A stretch of DNA of 62,000 nucleotides from Symbiodinium natans (GCA_905221605.1 CAJNDS010000924.1:462501-524500); one strand, 5' to 3'; counted from the first letter of the stretch, positions 1-11,028 are shown. Program-made: numbers and translations. Notes: generated from the letters alone by a model not told the origin.

Positions 1-407
1 AAGTATGGTAATTACGCTGGCTCCTGTAGCACAACAACAACCCTAAACCCTAAACCCTAAACCCTAAACAACGAAGATTGCTTTACAGAAGGATTTAGGG
101 TTTAGGGTAGCCGGCTCTACACCCTAAACGAAATGTCACGGCCTTAAGGTCTAGGGTTTCTGGGTTTAGGGTTTAGGGTTAGGGTTTGGGGTTTCGGTAT
201 TAGGGGCCAATTCCCACATACCATGATCGTGGGGAGGGGGAGGGCACAGAGTCTAGACTCCCTAAATCCTAAACCCTAAACCCGAGACCCTAAACCCTAA
301 ACCCTAAACCCTAGACCCTAGACCCTAGACCCTAGACCCTAGACCCTAAACCGAAACCCCAAACCCTAAACCCGAAATCCTTAGCCCTAATCCCCATGGC
401 TTTGCAG

Positions 408-476
408 GACCAGATGGAGTTCCTGTGCGTTGCTCTATCTCCTTCGGCGCCTGAGGGGCAGCACATGCGGACTTAG
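408..476 (+). CDS. Candidate terminal exon among telomere-type repeats
   Basis: After CTTTGCAG the frame reads DQMEFLCVALSPSAPEGQHM, then RT and TAG, with G/C-ending codons. CCCTAAA repeats lie upstream and TTTAGGG repeats downstream, the same bracket seen at 15.4, 16.6 and 20.4 kb. Confidence 0.33.
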   Translation, partial: DQMEFLCVALSPSAPEGQHMRT

Positions 477-519
477 GAACCCTAAGTAGGGTTTGAGGGA
501 AGTTAACAGTTAGTTTTGG

Positions 520-596
520 GTTTAGGGTTTAGGGTTTAGGGTTTAGGGTTTAGGGTTTAGGGTTTAGGGTTTAGGGTTTAGGGTTTAGGGTTTGAG
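520..596 (+). repeat. TTTAGGG array
   Basis: About 10 uninterrupted units; other small arrays of both orientations lie at 41-75, 95-200 and 255-395. Confidence 0.95.
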
Positions 597-1098
597 GCAA
601 GTTACTAGGTCCCTTAATAAGGTGAGATGCCTCCTCGAAAGGGTTCTGGAGTTGTGCTGTTACATAGGGAAATATAAGTGTCCCCAATTTCGCGGCCCAT
701 ACTAAGGGACCAAGTAAGTTTAACTTCAGGCACAGGGTTCAGGGTGAAGGGGGTTCAAGGCTCCCAAAGCTTTAGCCGGTCAAGCGGATTGAGGTTTAGG
801 GTCTAGGGTTTAGGGGGATCTCTATGTATAAATCTGTTCAAGGGGTTTGCGGTCCTACTTGGGACGCCGCGCAAGGACTTTTTAACGGCTTAGGGCCCTG
901 TTGTTAAGGTTGAACTATTGCCCTCTTGGAGGACCAAATGTACCCTAAAATTGGGGTCATACACCCTAACCCTAAACCCCTAAACCCTAAACCCTATACT
1001 ACTGAAAATCCGTGCTAAGGTATATGAACCACAAACCCTTTTGGGGTTCATGTGGTCCCCAAGTAGGTTGCTGAACTCATGGTTCCCTGTATAGCAAG

Positions 1099-1213
1099 CC
1101 TAAACCCTAAACCCTAAACCCTAAACCCTAAACCATAAACCCTAACCCTAAACCCTAAACCCTAAACCCTAAACCCTAAACCCTAAACCCTAAACCCTAA
1201 ACCCTAAACCCTA
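1099..1213 (-). repeat. CCCTAAA array
   Basis: About 16 units, with one CCATAAA and one CCCTAA variant. Confidence 0.95.
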
Positions 1214-1246
1214 CTCCTTGGAGGTTTAGGGTGAAGCTGCTTGCAG

Positions 1247-1305
1247 CTCTGGCTTGTTTCGGCATGCAAGAGGGGGTCTATGTCGCAGCCCGGTCCTTGG
1301 GTTAA
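1247..1305 (+). CDS. Candidate terminal exon
   Basis: After GCTTGCAG the frame reads LACFGMQEGVYVAARSLG and TAA. Short; not recognised. Confidence 0.3.
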
Positions 1306-1482
1306 AAGGGGGTTTAGAACAAATGGTTCGGATGATTTGGGTTTAGGGTTCAGGGTTCAGGGTTCAGGGTTCAGGGGTTAGGGTTTAGGGTTTAGGGTTT
1401 AGGGTTTAGGGTTTAGGGTTTAGGGTTTAGGGTTTAGGGCTAGGGCTTCGGGAAGTAAGTGTAAGAGGCAGGGCTGCCACAG

Positions 1483-1549
1483 TCAGCTCCAGGACAGAGG
1501 GAGCAGCGCCGACCAAATCACGGTGTTCTTAAACGTTGCTGAAGTCACT
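1483..1549 (+). CDS. Candidate exon running into a telomere-type insertion
   Basis: After CTGCCACAG the frame reads QLQDRGSSADQITVFLNVAE then VT. The CCCTAAA array that follows ends the frame within three codons. That array is bounded by a 12-bp direct repeat, so the frame may have been longer before insertion. Confidence 0.33.
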
Positions 1550-1604
1550 AAACCCTAAACCCTAAACCCTAAACCCTAAACCCTAAACCCTAAACCCTAA
1601 ACCC
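1549..1604 (-). repeat. CCCTAAA array flanked by a 12-bp direct repeat
   Basis: About eight CCCTAAA units. TGCTGAAGTCAC occurs at 1537-1548 and again at 605 bases past 1000 (1605-1616), directly abutting both array ends. Confidence 0.85.
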
Positions 1605-2051
1605 TGCTGAAGTCACGACCCAGACCCCTGGGAGGATCCAAAAAGTAGATCTTTAAGGGTTCCTAAACAAGAGCCCATCGTAGCCTAAAGGGTACTGTTG
1701 TTCTAGGCTCCCTTGTAAGGCCTTGTAAACCCTAAACCCTAAGCCTTATTGTTCCTGGTTACTCTTGGGTCTAGAGGTTGGCCATGTCACCGGTAAAGCC
1801 TGCTGCGTCCACAAGAAAAAGGGATACGATGGCACTTACATTCCTGCTTTCCTTGGGGATGGGGTTTAGAGTTGGGTTTAGGGTTTATGCGTTTAGGGGG
1901 TTTGCGGCTTGCGGTTCATATATCTTAATGGGGATTAATGGCAGTAGTTTACGGTGTATGAACCCAACCCTAAAACAGGGCTTATGGTTCACATATACCT
2001 TGATGGGGACTACAGTGGTATGAGGCACACGACCTCAACTTTAGGGTTGAT

Positions 2052-2333
2052 TTGGTCCTCAACTTTAAGCGCCTGTTCACAGTGGCGCAGGCAAGATCCA
2101 ATGACTTCCATGCGCCTTTGAGAAGGAGGCCTGAAACCTACATCCAACCTAAAAGCTCCTGCGTAGTCCGTTTCTTCGTGGGTAGTATACTAGAATCACT
2201 AGAATTCCCGATAACTAACCCAAGAAGGAGCTACATTTGGAAAAAAGAACCCGAAACCCAGATATGTGTGTGTCGGAAAGGGGCCGACGCCTTTGGACGG
2301 TGTGGGTGCTTGAAGGATCGTCGGACTTGGTAG
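2052..2333 (+). CDS. Candidate coding stretch, cysteine-rich end
   Basis: Open for 93 codons without a clear ATG: RLFTVAQARSNDFHAPLRRR, PETYIQPKSSCVVRFFVGSI, ending ICVCRKGADAFGRCGCLKDR. Third-position bias is weak. Not recognised. Confidence 0.3.
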   Translation: MVLNFKRLFTVAQARSNDFHAPLRRRPETYIQPKSSCVVRFFVGSILESLEFPITNPRRSYIWKKEPETQICVCRKGADAFGRCGCLKDRRTW

Positions 2334-3540
2334 GGCTTTGGGTTTGAGGCTTTGTTACGTAGGACTCATGCTTGGAAGCCGTTTTGACTTACGTAGTGCA
2401 GGAAGGTTCGTAAGGTGGGTTATGGGGATTACAAGAGGGTTTCTAGGGGATGCTCAGTAGACTTACTAAGTCAAACGAGCTTCCAGGGGAGGTAATAACT
2501 CTGCTTCAATATGGATCATAGTCCCCGATTATGCTCCCCATTAAGGACTGTCAGAAAAAAAGGGGGAACATCCCGCGGGATACCTCCCGAGGTACTTCTA
2601 ACCCTAAAACCGAAACCCTAAACCCTAAACCCTACCATTTCCTCCAGGAATAGAGACCTTAAATGAGAAAAAAGGATCCTTAGGATGACTCAAGCGAAGG
2701 AATAGAGACCTTAAATGATAAACGGGATCCTTATTATGAATTATAAGGTCTATTCCTTAAAGGGTATATTCCTTAATCAATGAATACAGACCTTAAATGA
2801 TAAAGGGATCCTGACTATGACTTAAGATTAAGGAAAAATTCCTGAATTCAGGGGTATTGGGCTCCTTATTGTGACTTGCGGCCTATCCCTTGATTAGGGG
2901 GCATTGGGCGCTTTGGGTGGATTGGATTCGGCTACGCTGTCGATTGCCGCATGGAGTTTGGCCGGGTAAAACCCTAAATCCTAAACAGACTCCAACCCCC
3001 ACGCCCTACGCAAGCATGCTCTTCTGTGCTCTACCCTAAACCCTAAACCCTAGACCCTAAAGCTTCAGGATGTAGCCCATGCTGGGACGGCGTACTCGCG
3101 TCGCAAGAAGAGGCCGCTTCCGCGCTTGCTTTTTGAGCTTCCCGGAGAGGCCCAATACCCCTTAGTTAAGGAATAGACTTTAAATTATTTTGGGATCCTT
3201 ATGATAATTTAAGGTATATTTCTTAACTAAGGGGTATTGGGCTCTTTGGGTTTTATCGCTGGAAGGATTCTGATCGGGCTTTTTATGATCGGATTGGTTG
3301 CTAGGACCCAGAGTAGGCCCTTATTCCCACATTTAGACATTCCCTCATAAGCCCTTTAAACCAAAAGGTACCCTTTTCGTTCCTAGGTTTCTCTTGGGTC
3401 TAGGTTGTTATATGGGATGTCAAGCGGTGCTGAGGTCGATTTAGGGGTGTTGATCTCATTCCAAGGTCGCAGCTCACAGGCCGTTCTAGGGTAGGCTTAG
3501 GGTTTTAGGGTTTTGGGTTTAGGCTTCGGGGCAGCAGAAC
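2334..3540. other. Element-rich spacer
   Basis: Holds a family J-like copy (2370-2480), half of a family C copy (2509-2572), several degenerate ACCTTAAATGATAA repeats (2640-2830), a family B copy and a family D copy. No convincing exon. Confidence 0.5.
3148..3248. mobile_element. Family B inverted-repeat element
   Basis: GGCCCAATACCCCTTAG to CTAAGGGGTATTGGGCTC. Family B consensus ends are CCAAAGAGCCCAATACCCCT and its complement, with a body of about 100 bp containing CCTTAAAT and ATTTAAGG. About 20 full, partial or split copies are visible. Confidence 0.85.
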
Positions 3541-3769
3541 TGTCACCAAACCGTACCACCAACTTCATCGGGCCGAGTAGAACACACATGCTCATGGCTT
3601 GACGCTCACGGAGTTCGGCTGTTTTTGTCATACTTCCGTTTTGTTGCATTCTAGGTAGGTGATCAGATAAGCTCTGCCACCATGCTGCGCAACTAGCTAG
3701 TATCTCCCAACTCTAAGATGTGCTGAAGCATACCTGGACCATGGTAAATTACAAATCTTCAACAGGAAC

Positions 3770-4117
3770 ATGAAGCATGTCGCCAACTTGGCGGCGTATT
3801 TCCATGCTGTACGCGTGTTTGCTAGCTTCGCGCAGTTACAGCATGAGCACACTCAGCTGCATTGCAAATCACAGCCAAGACGTCCTTGCCTGAAGGGCGG
3901 TCACAATACTCAGATGCTCATCCGGATGATCGACTTTGTTTTGATTCGGGCGACTCGCCAAAACTCAGAGCGTGAAGGTCTTGATCGTGGGTGGGGTTTC
4001 CTGGGAACGGCATTCCCCCGGACAGGAAGACTACCCGAACTTCAAAACTTTCAGAGCCACAACCGACGGACCCCATACTTGTATCTTGGGGAGCATATGG
4101 GCAGTTCTTTCAATTAG
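3770..4117 (+). CDS. Open region with two competing plus frames
   Basis: An ATG frame of 115 codons spans the region (MKHVANLAAYFHAVRVFASF and on). From 3966 a second frame reads SVKVLIVGGVSWERHSPGQE, then DYPNFKTFRATTDGPHTCIL, which looks more natural and follows ACTCAG. This is the longest stretch in the first 5 kb without telomere-type repeats. Not recognised. Confidence 0.33.
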   Translation: MKHVANLAAYFHAVRVFASFAQLQHEHTQLHCKSQPRRPCLKGGHNTQMLIRMIDFVLIRATRQNSEREGLDRGWGFLGTAFPRTGRLPELQNFQSHNRRTPYLYLGEHMGSSFN

Positions 4118-4809
4118 GATACCTGTTTGGAAGGTGCCCCCCTATATAATGGGTAGCCAAAAACGGACCTAATCAACTAATGGCTTAAGACCCCCCCAAA
4201 AAATGAAAGTAAAAGTAATCATCAAATAATATACATATGCATATATATATATACACATATTCTTCCTCATAAGGCACTATAGGGATTGCTATCTTTATTT
4301 TCGGGGGCTTGTTAAGCAAATAGTAGTCATTTAGGAAACTACCCGGGTGACTTCCTGCAAGACTCCCCCCGATGCAGAGCTGCAGCGCAAGTAGATGGTT
4401 TCAGCCTTCTTTGCTTTTAGGGTTCAGGGTTCAAAGTTAGAGTTTACGGTTTAGGGTTTAGGGCTTAGGGTTTAAAGTTTAGGGTTTAGGGATTCAGGGT
4501 GTACGTTTGCAAGATGCCAGAGCTGGACGAAGCCCCCAAAACTCCCCAAACTTTCGAGTCCTAGGGCAACGCAGTGCCAAGCCACCAGTCGATCCTGGGG
4601 TCGTGTCTCAAAGCCCAAGCATGTACCTAAAGGCTCCTATGTAGAACCCTTAAACCCTAAACCCTAAACCCTACACCCTCAACCGCGGTACTAAAATCCC
4701 CAGCAACAAACAGAACAGGGAACTACATTCGAGCCTTCAGGTAAAGCCGAAACCTGACTTACAACACCCCCGAACACCCCGAAAAATCCCACCCCAACCT
4801 GTGAACCCC

Positions 4810-4932
4810 GGAGGTTCTTGGTACTTTTTAACCAATTATAACTGTACTTGTAACCATAGTAGGCACTTAAGGGGCTCATCCGTCGGTTTATAGGTTCAGC
4901 TATAATTGGTTAATAAGTACCATGAACCTCCA
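4810..4932. mobile_element. Family A inverted-repeat element
   Basis: Begins GGAGGTTCTTGGTACTT and ends AAGTACCATGAACCTCC. Family A consists of about 110-150 bp hairpins with the consensus end ACTTGGAGGTTCATGGTACT and an A/T-rich palindromic body rich in ATAAGT. I count about 16 copies in the window. Confidence 0.85.
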
Positions 4933-5288
4933 GTGGACATGCTGCTACCAGGTGAATCCTGCCGGTTCAGTGGTCAGCGCAGGCCGTAATGTAAAGACAA
5001 CTCCCTAAATCCTAAGCCCTAAGCCCGAGAACATCCTTCCTGTGAACTCTGCAGGATAGCACTAGAATATTTATTTAGTCTGTTACGCTTCTATAGCATG
5101 ATCACACTGGTTTCTATTTGTTCATTCTTGCGCAGTTATCATGTCATTTTCATTTGCTTTTCATTTGCTTCGCATGTATGATGTAGTCTCTCTTATGTTC
5201 TTTAGGATTGGTTCTTATGCTTTGTTTTGTTTATTTTTACATTATTGTTTTTGTTGTTTGTTCTTTTGTGGGTCGTCTTCTTCTTCAG

Positions 5289-5497
5289 GCAAGCTACCAG
5301 CTAGGCGCTTGGGATATAGCATCACTTCCCTTCATCAGGTTTGGGAAAGCAGAGTGTTCGGCTTCAAACGGTTGAAGGGTTTGGTGGCTTGGAGGGTTAG
5401 GTTGTGGTCTTAGAGGACACCTGAAAAGTTTGTTGGACAGCTGGCGAACAGAGGCCGCATTGCGTTGGGGATACGAAATGCGTATACCAGCCACTGA
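5289..5497 (+). CDS. Two phase-matched candidate exons
   Basis: After a very strong pyrimidine tract and CTTCTTCAG, exon 5289-5338 reads KLPARRLGYSITSLHQ. Exon 5414-5497 after TCTTAG reads RTPEKFVGQLANRGRIALGI, then RNAYTSH and TGA. Both sides are phase 0, and the 75-nt intron starts GTTTGG. Read without splicing, the frame continues to a TAG directly before the second exon. Not recognised. Confidence 0.45.
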
Positions 5498-5519
5498 TTG
5501 TGTCTATTTCTTGCTCACA

Positions 5520-5634
5520 TGAAGCAAGGGCGTCCCAGGGTGTTCCCGCAAGGGTCACTCTGTTAATCTGCGACAACGAGAGGCTGCAATCAAGATGGGG
5601 GCTTAGTAGCCCCAGTATAAATATACTCTGAACT
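5520..5634 (+). CDS. Candidate open stretch
   Basis: Frame reads HEARASQGVPARVTLLICDN, then ERLQSRWGLSSPSINIL and TGA. It follows the terminal exon above in another frame; it may be chance. Confidence 0.22.
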
Positions 5635-6384
5635 CCAAAATGCCCAGTGAAACTGCATTTTCGGGTTTATAGGGTTATGTCTTACAGGGTGCCCCAGGGT
5701 TTATGGGGTGTAGGTTGCCCCAGATCGCCCTTGATGTACATATGCATCGGCACGAAGCCCTTGTGTATTGCACTTTTTTATTAAAGCAGATTGCCAAGTA
5801 CATGCTAAGAGGAATGCAAGTGCATATATGGGCAAAGTGTGTGTGCGTGATTTATGTTCTTGAAACATACTCAACATATATGTGTACATTATATATATAT
5901 ATACACATACATGTTTTATTAGTTTATGTAATTATTTAGATTTTTGTATGTCTTGCTACTGTCTATGTGTTCGTCGGTAGGTCCTCAAGCTAGGCCCCCA
6001 AGCTCTGCCCACGTGCGATGAATCGTTGAGCTACGGGGGTTCCGGGTTTGGGTCTGAGGGTTTAGCACAGGACCTTAGAGTCACGCTGACCAATCAGAAT
6101 CTCTTTGGTTTAAAAGCGTCATGTTACTCTGCCTTGGACCCCTAAGGTTGTGCTCTTGGGTTAGGGGGCCTTTTTTTAACGATCCTTTAAGGGAATGTAA
6201 GTGCCATTTTAGGAGTATAGGAAGGGAAAGCTGTTAGGGGTACACCCTTAGGCGTACGATTCTTAATCCCTGGTTCATCTCCTCACACAGGGTACACCGC
6301 CATAGATGGGCTAGGGTCAGGATAGTTCAGCTGCCCTAAAGTCCTATATCCGGAAAACTCCAAACCCACAATAGCGGTGCTGTA

Positions 6385-6516
6385 GGGGCCTCAGGGCCGT
6401 AAGGGCCTCGAGGTCGTATAGGCTGCCTCCTGTTGCTTTTCCCTCGGCCGACAACTGTGATGTCGACTGGCTGGAAGGGGACGAGACTTCGTTGCCCGGA
6501 GACCCCAAACTTCAGG
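6385..6516 (+). CDS. Candidate acidic exon ending at a telomere-type donor
   Basis: Frame reads GLRAVRASRSYRLPPVAFPS, then ADNCDVDWLEGDETSLPGDP, KLQ, and ends at GGGTTTAG. Third positions are mostly G/C. Not recognised. Confidence 0.45.
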
Positions 6517-6669
6517 GTTTAGGGTTTAGGGGTGAGGACGTAGAGAAATGGTTGTTTCCGAAGACAAATGGACCCTTAACATAGACCCCCAAATACCAGG
6601 ATTCCCCTGGAATAAGGACTCGAATAAGGCACCACCCTAAACCCTAAACCCAAAACCCTAAACCCTAAA

Positions 6670-6795
6670 CCCCAAACCCCCTGACGTCGGAAACCCCAGT
6701 TCTAGAGTCCTGTTCATTCAAGTAGTGCAGGGGCTTCTGGAGCTTGTGTGTCTTACGGAGTTTATGGAGCTTGGGGAGGTTGAGGATGTTCGTGG
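6670..6795 (+). CDS. Candidate exon
   Basis: Frame reads PSSRVLFIQVVQGLLELVCL, then TEFMELGEVEDVRG. It follows CCCTAAA repeats and precedes GGCTTAGGGTTT. Possibly the same gene as 6385-6516 and 6879-6943; phases were not proven. Confidence 0.4.
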
Positions 6796-6878
6796 CTTAG
6801 GGTTTCTTCATCGGGTTTAGGGTTTATGGTTTAGGCTTTAAGGTTTAGGGGTGCCAAAGGCCGGTCGCCCTCTTTCAG

Positions 6879-6943
6879 CAAAGGCCACATCTTCCCATAT
6901 CTTTTGAAGAGAGGAGCCGGGCCAGGATATTCCTGAGAGAAGG
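6879..6943 (+). CDS. Candidate exon ending at G|GTTTAGG
   Basis: Between CTTTCAG and GG|GTTTAG the frame reads QRPHLPISFEERSRARIFLR. A TTTAGGG array follows directly. Not recognised. Confidence 0.38.
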
Positions 6944-7294
6944 GTTTAGGGTTTAGGGTTTAGGGTATAGGGGTTAGGGTTTAGGGTTTAGGGTTTAGGG
7001 GTACTACTGTCTGAACCCCCCCAAAGGAAAGCTGAAAGAAACAGTCTTCCTTGTGATAGCAATATAGGGATTAGTATCTTGTGTTTTTTGGGAGTTCCTA
7101 AGTACCATAGTAGAGTAGTGTAGAGGATGTGGGTGGGATTAGGGTTTAGTGTCTACAGGGGTTGCTTAAGGGGTACAACGTTCATAATCGTTTTACACGG
7201 GTTTCGGGTTAGGGTGTTCGGGTTGGGGTGTTTCGGGTTTTGCGGCGTTCCCTTAATTACCGCTTTTCCTGAAATACCCCCAACGAATTATCAG

Positions 7295-7407
7295 GCTTTT
7301 TGATCGAAGCAGGGTACTCCTATTCTTTGGGAAACCTCCAAAGAAGACTTGTCGTGCGTGAGCTTCAGAGTGTAGGTTTGGTCTTTGCGGTTGGAGTCGG
7401 GGTGTAG
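7295..7407 (+). CDS. Candidate terminal exon
   Basis: Frame reads FLIEAGYSYSLGNLQRRLVV, then RELQSVGLVFAVGVGV and TAG, after TTATCAG. Not recognised. Confidence 0.36.
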
Positions 7408-8109
7408 GGTATGGAGACATATCCCTCAATTGCGACCCTAAACTCTAAACCCTAGACCCTGAACCCTCGCCCTCATCCCTAGACCCAACATTCCTTAAAT
7501 TGCAGTAGGAAGAGCAAGGGAGTGAACTCTCAACTCCAAACTTCTGCCCGGCATCACAGCCAACAGATAAAACAGAAAACAGCTGGTCCTCAAATATTGG
7601 CTTAGTTCACTCAATGAGTTCATAAAAGGGTGTGTAAAGAAATGAATAAGCCAATAGACACACACACACATATATATATACACACACGTAATCATTAGCA
7701 TGTTTTGTGTTAAGAAGTGTATATGGGCCACCTTAGGGACCTTCACTGTGGGCCTGTTGCTACCCTCCCCCCATATCCCCCGCAAAGGGCCGCTAAGAGT
7801 AGGGTTTAGGGTTTAGGGTTTAGGGTTTAGGGTTAGGGTTTAGGGTTTAGGGTTGAGGGGGTTCCATTCATTTAACTCCTAATGCGGCACCTATGTTTTC
7901 TTGGAAGATCGTTAAAGAGGGTCCCCGTGCAACCTTAGGGGACAACCTTAGGGGACCGAGGTTAAGTCCCATGATCAAGGTACATGGACCTTTTTTGGGC
8001 AACAACAAAAGTAGGTCGGTTTGAGATTTTAAGGAAGCGCGTGCTAGGATCCCGAAGGTTTTTCTGGGAGCTAGAGCCCGTGGCTCAGGTTGTAGTGTTT
8101 AGGGTTTAG

Positions 8110-8317
8110 GGTGAAAAGACCAAAAAGAAGTGTGAAGGAATGATGGACGCAGAAATCCGCTTGGGAGTGCCTGTGCTTGGCTCCCATATGCTGACGCGGC
8201 AAAACAATGGCGCGTGATTTCCCCGGAGTCAGCCAAGGACACGCAATTGCGAATACTATGCAGTTACAGTATTCTAGCATCCCTGAACCTACAAACAAAG
8301 CCCTTAACATTGCCTGA
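8110..8317 (+). CDS. Candidate exons after a telomere-type acceptor
   Basis: Directly after GTTTAG at 8109 the frame reads GEKTKKKCEGMMDAEIRLGV, then PVLGSHMLTRQNNGA and TGA at 8217. A second candidate, 8270-8317, reads YSSIPEPTNKALNIA and TGA after TTACAG. The two may be alternative ends or unrelated. Not recognised. Confidence 0.4.
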
Positions 8318-8743
8318 TTTGCCCGCCCGCCGGTGTGCGTGTGTGAGCGTCGCACACCGAAGGGTGAGGTCAGAACTTCAGTCCTGAAATTGTTCGGTTT
8401 CAAGGTACAGAACCCTAAACCCTAAACCCGATTCAGGTGACCCAATGAAGGGATATTTTTTGGAGATGCAGTTGAGGCTTCGGGCCTTTTAGGGCTTAGG
8501 GTGGATTTAACAGATGGCTTTGGGGTGGACACAAGAGGGGTTCAGGGTCGAGGTCGGGGTTGGGGGGGGGGGGGGGGTGTGGCATGGGTAAGAAGGGCCC
8601 TAAACCCTAAACCCTAAACCCTAAACCCTAAACCCTAAACCCTAAACCCTAAACCCTAAGGCCCAAAGTAGAGTTCCCATTTGATACATCGGCGCAAACT
8701 CTCCGGGGTCACGCACATGGCATCTGGGGCAGTTTCAGGTGGA

Positions 8744-8884
8744 CCCTAAACCCTAAACCCTAAACCCTAAACCCTAAACCCTAAACCCTAAACCCTAAAC
8801 CCTAAACCCTAAACCCTAAACCCTAAACCCTAAACCCTAAACCCTAAACCCTAAACCCTAACTCTAAACCCTAAACCCTAAACC
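8744..8884 (-). repeat. CCCTAAA array
   Basis: About 20 units; a second array lies at 8598-8657. A candidate exon-like stretch (FDTSAQTLRGHAHGIWGSF) sits between them. Confidence 0.95.
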
Positions 8885-9149
8885 CCAACATTGTGTTGCT
8901 CTCCTCCGAAGTTAGTTGTCTGACTCGATGGACCCATGAAGTTTGCCAGCCTTGTGCGAGAGTGAGCGTGGAAACCCTCAACCCTAAAACCGACATCACC
9001 TGCCCGTTACGTTGCGCTTCCTTTTTCGAACCCTTAGTGCCCTATAGCATGCCCTTGTAACAGTCCCTAAAGCCTAAACCCTGAGCCCGAAACCCTAAAC
9101 ACCCTACACGAGAACACCCTCTCCTGAAACTGCCCTTCAAAAGCTCAAG

Positions 9150-9209
9150 CTGTATGGAGATGGTGCGAGTTGCGATGCAGAGGTCCTGGCGCTCAGGGCA
9201 TCTTTTATG
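9150..9209 (+). CDS. Candidate exon ending at G|GTTTAGG
   Basis: Between GCTCAAG and ATG|GTTTAGG the frame reads LYGDGASCDAEVLALRASFM. Short, but with a clean junction at a telomere-type repeat. Not recognised. Confidence 0.33.
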
Positions 9210-9275
9210 GTTTAGGGTTTAGGGTTTAGGGAACATACGGCTGCATGTCCTGATCATCTTCCTTCAAACAGCATC

Positions 9276-9455
9276 ATGCTTCGGATTCGGACTAGACAAC
9301 TCGTAGAAATGGGACGTCGGACAGACGTGGCCCCAAGCCTTTCAACTTTCAACCCGAACCCAGAGCACCAAGCCCACCCAATGCGAGTGTGCCTCAAGTT
9401 GCAGAGACCCTGCCTCCTACCCACCCCCCCCCCCCCGCCCACCCCCTTTAATTAA
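9276..9455 (+). CDS. Candidate open frame with poly-C end
   Basis: ATG at 9276 opens MLRIRTRQLVEMGRRTDVAP, then SLSTFNPNPEHQAHPMRVCL, KLQRPCLLP, and runs into a poly-C tract read as prolines before TAA. The minus strand is open for 62 codons too. Not recognised. Confidence 0.27.
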   Translation: MLRIRTRQLVEMGRRTDVAPSLSTFNPNPEHQAHPMRVCLKLQRPCLLPTPPPPPTPFN

Positions 9456-9617
9456 AAAACACGCCAAAGAATCAACTTTCCCAAGCACTCGCTCGTTTAT
9501 AGTTTTAGGATGTCTTAGGCCTTCAGCTCTTCAGGGCTTAGCGTGTACATACAGGGGGGGGGGGGGGGGGGGCACTCCTCGCTTCGCCCTCGGAGTCGGT
9601 TTTCAGGGTCAAGGGCT

Positions 9618-9697
9618 TTAGGGTGTAGGGTTTAGGGTTTAGGGTTTAGGGTTTAGGGTTTAGGGTTTAGGGTTTAGGGTTTAGGGTTTAGGGCCCC
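9618..9697 (+). repeat. TTTAGGG array
   Basis: About 10 units following a poly-G tract at 9551-9571. Confidence 0.95.
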
Positions 9698-10031
9698 TGC
9701 TGTCCATTCTCCTGGAAATCACAAGTCCCACAAGCAACCCTATAATATCCTCTAAGTATAGACCTTCGTTAAACACGAAGTCTGTACTATAAAATAGTTG
9801 GGCAACGTTTTACATCTTCAAGGGTACTTAAACCCAATCTGTAAAGAATAGCCATTCAAATTTTCAATACGACCCCAACCATGAGCTAGTAAAGGTTCTC
9901 CGAAAGGGATGTGTCTTACTGTTGGTTAGTAGGGAATGGGGGAATGAGGTACCCTATGTAAACCCTTAAAGGGTAGAATGAGGGGATATAGGGTCCTAAT
10001 TCCCTCATTCCCTGCTAACCAACCGTAAGTT

Positions 10032-10122
10032 GTGAGGCAGAGAGCCCATTCGGGGTCGTTTTGGCTCCATTCAGACCGATCTCTGCTGCGCTCACCTGCC
10101 GTCACACAGACACTTGGGTTGC
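10032..10122 (+). CDS. Candidate exon filling the gap between family H and family A elements
   Basis: Frame reads RQRAHSGSFWLHSDRSLLRS, then PAVTQTLGLRG. The left neighbour ends CTAACCAACCG and the right begins GGAGGTTCATGG, so the segment is just what remains between two inverted-repeat elements, as expected if both are introns. Confidence 0.38.
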
Positions 10123-10123
10123 G

Positions 10124-10340
10124 TGGAGGTTCATGGTACTCATTAGCTTTACTTCTAACTTTCCGAAAAAACCGTGCTTATAACCATGGTAGGGCACTTA
10201 AGGGGCTTATAAGTGGGTTACAAGTTCAGAAGTACCCTAAACCCTAAACCCTAAACTCTACACCCTAAACCCTAAACCCTAGATAATGCTGCAGAAACCC
10301 TAAACCCTAAATGGGTTGTAAGTACCATGAACCTTCAAGT
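10124..10340. mobile_element. Family A element carrying a telomere-type insertion
   Basis: Both family A ends are present, but about 90 bp of CCCTAAA repeats interrupt the right half (10217-10310). Confidence 0.8.
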
Positions 10341-10718
10341 GCCTCTCTTGCCGACCTTAGACGATGCACGCCGCCCCCGGAGGCCCCCGTAGTTGCCCAG
10401 GCGGGGCCTCTTCGGAAATAGGCATGTGTACATCAGTTTTAAGGGAGGGGGGTTCAAGGGGTTTAGGGTTTAGGGTTGGAGGGTTTAGGGCAAACCCATA
10501 CATTATCGTGTTTCCTTCTTTTACCTTGATTTTTGACAGGTGTATGTATGCTGATATTTTGTACCCAGAGAACCCAATACCCCTTAATGCAGGAACATAC
10601 CTGAAAATCATAGTAAGGGCCCCTTTAACGCCCCTAACAAAAACAACCCACCCCGTGAACCCTCAACCCGACACGTCCCAAACCGACTTTTGAGTCCCAA
10701 GTCAGAGTTTTGCGGGTC

Positions 10719-10766
10719 TTTATATGTATATATGTATATATGTATATATGTATATATGTATATATG
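10719..10766. repeat. ATATGTAT microsatellite
   Basis: Tandem ATATGTAT units between the two halves of a split family B element. Confidence 0.9.
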
Positions 10767-10805
10767 CCTTAGTTAAGGCGCATTGGGATGTCTGGGTAGT
10801 CACAT

Positions 10806-10963
10806 GGACTTTTCGGGCAGAGCGGAGACATGTTCAGACTTACGGTGCAAGGGGTTGTGCTCCGGCACAAAGTAGCTCCCAAGTCTTTAGGCAAGATAGG
10901 GGCCGGAAGAAGGAAGAATCACTAAGCGTATTCCCTTGTGGTCCCTGTATGATTATACGATAG
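10806..10963 (+). CDS. Candidate terminal exon
   Basis: Frame reads TWTFRAERRHVQTYGARGCA, PAQSSSQVFRQDRGRKKEES, then LSVFPCGPCMIIR and TAG. It follows a split family B element and a TGTATA microsatellite. Not recognised. Confidence 0.33.
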
Positions 10964-11028
10964 TCCTCCCAAAAAAACCCTGTTCTAGATTCAAATTAAG
11001 GCCCCTCTGGTAGACTGGTTTGGGGTTC

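Noticed and set aside
1-1450. True chromosome end at the left of the window
   Set aside because: Repeats occur in both orientations, are broken up by unique sequence and exon-like stretches, and continue through all 62 kb; this is interspersed telomere-type sequence, not a terminal array.
5885-5912. Promoter-like TATA stretch
   Set aside because: It is a TA/CA microsatellite; dinoflagellate promoters generally lack a TATA box and no transcription start can be read from sequence.
10357-10693. Plus and minus ORFs of 109 and 84 codons
   Set aside because: They span telomere-type units and a split family B element; no bias on either strand.
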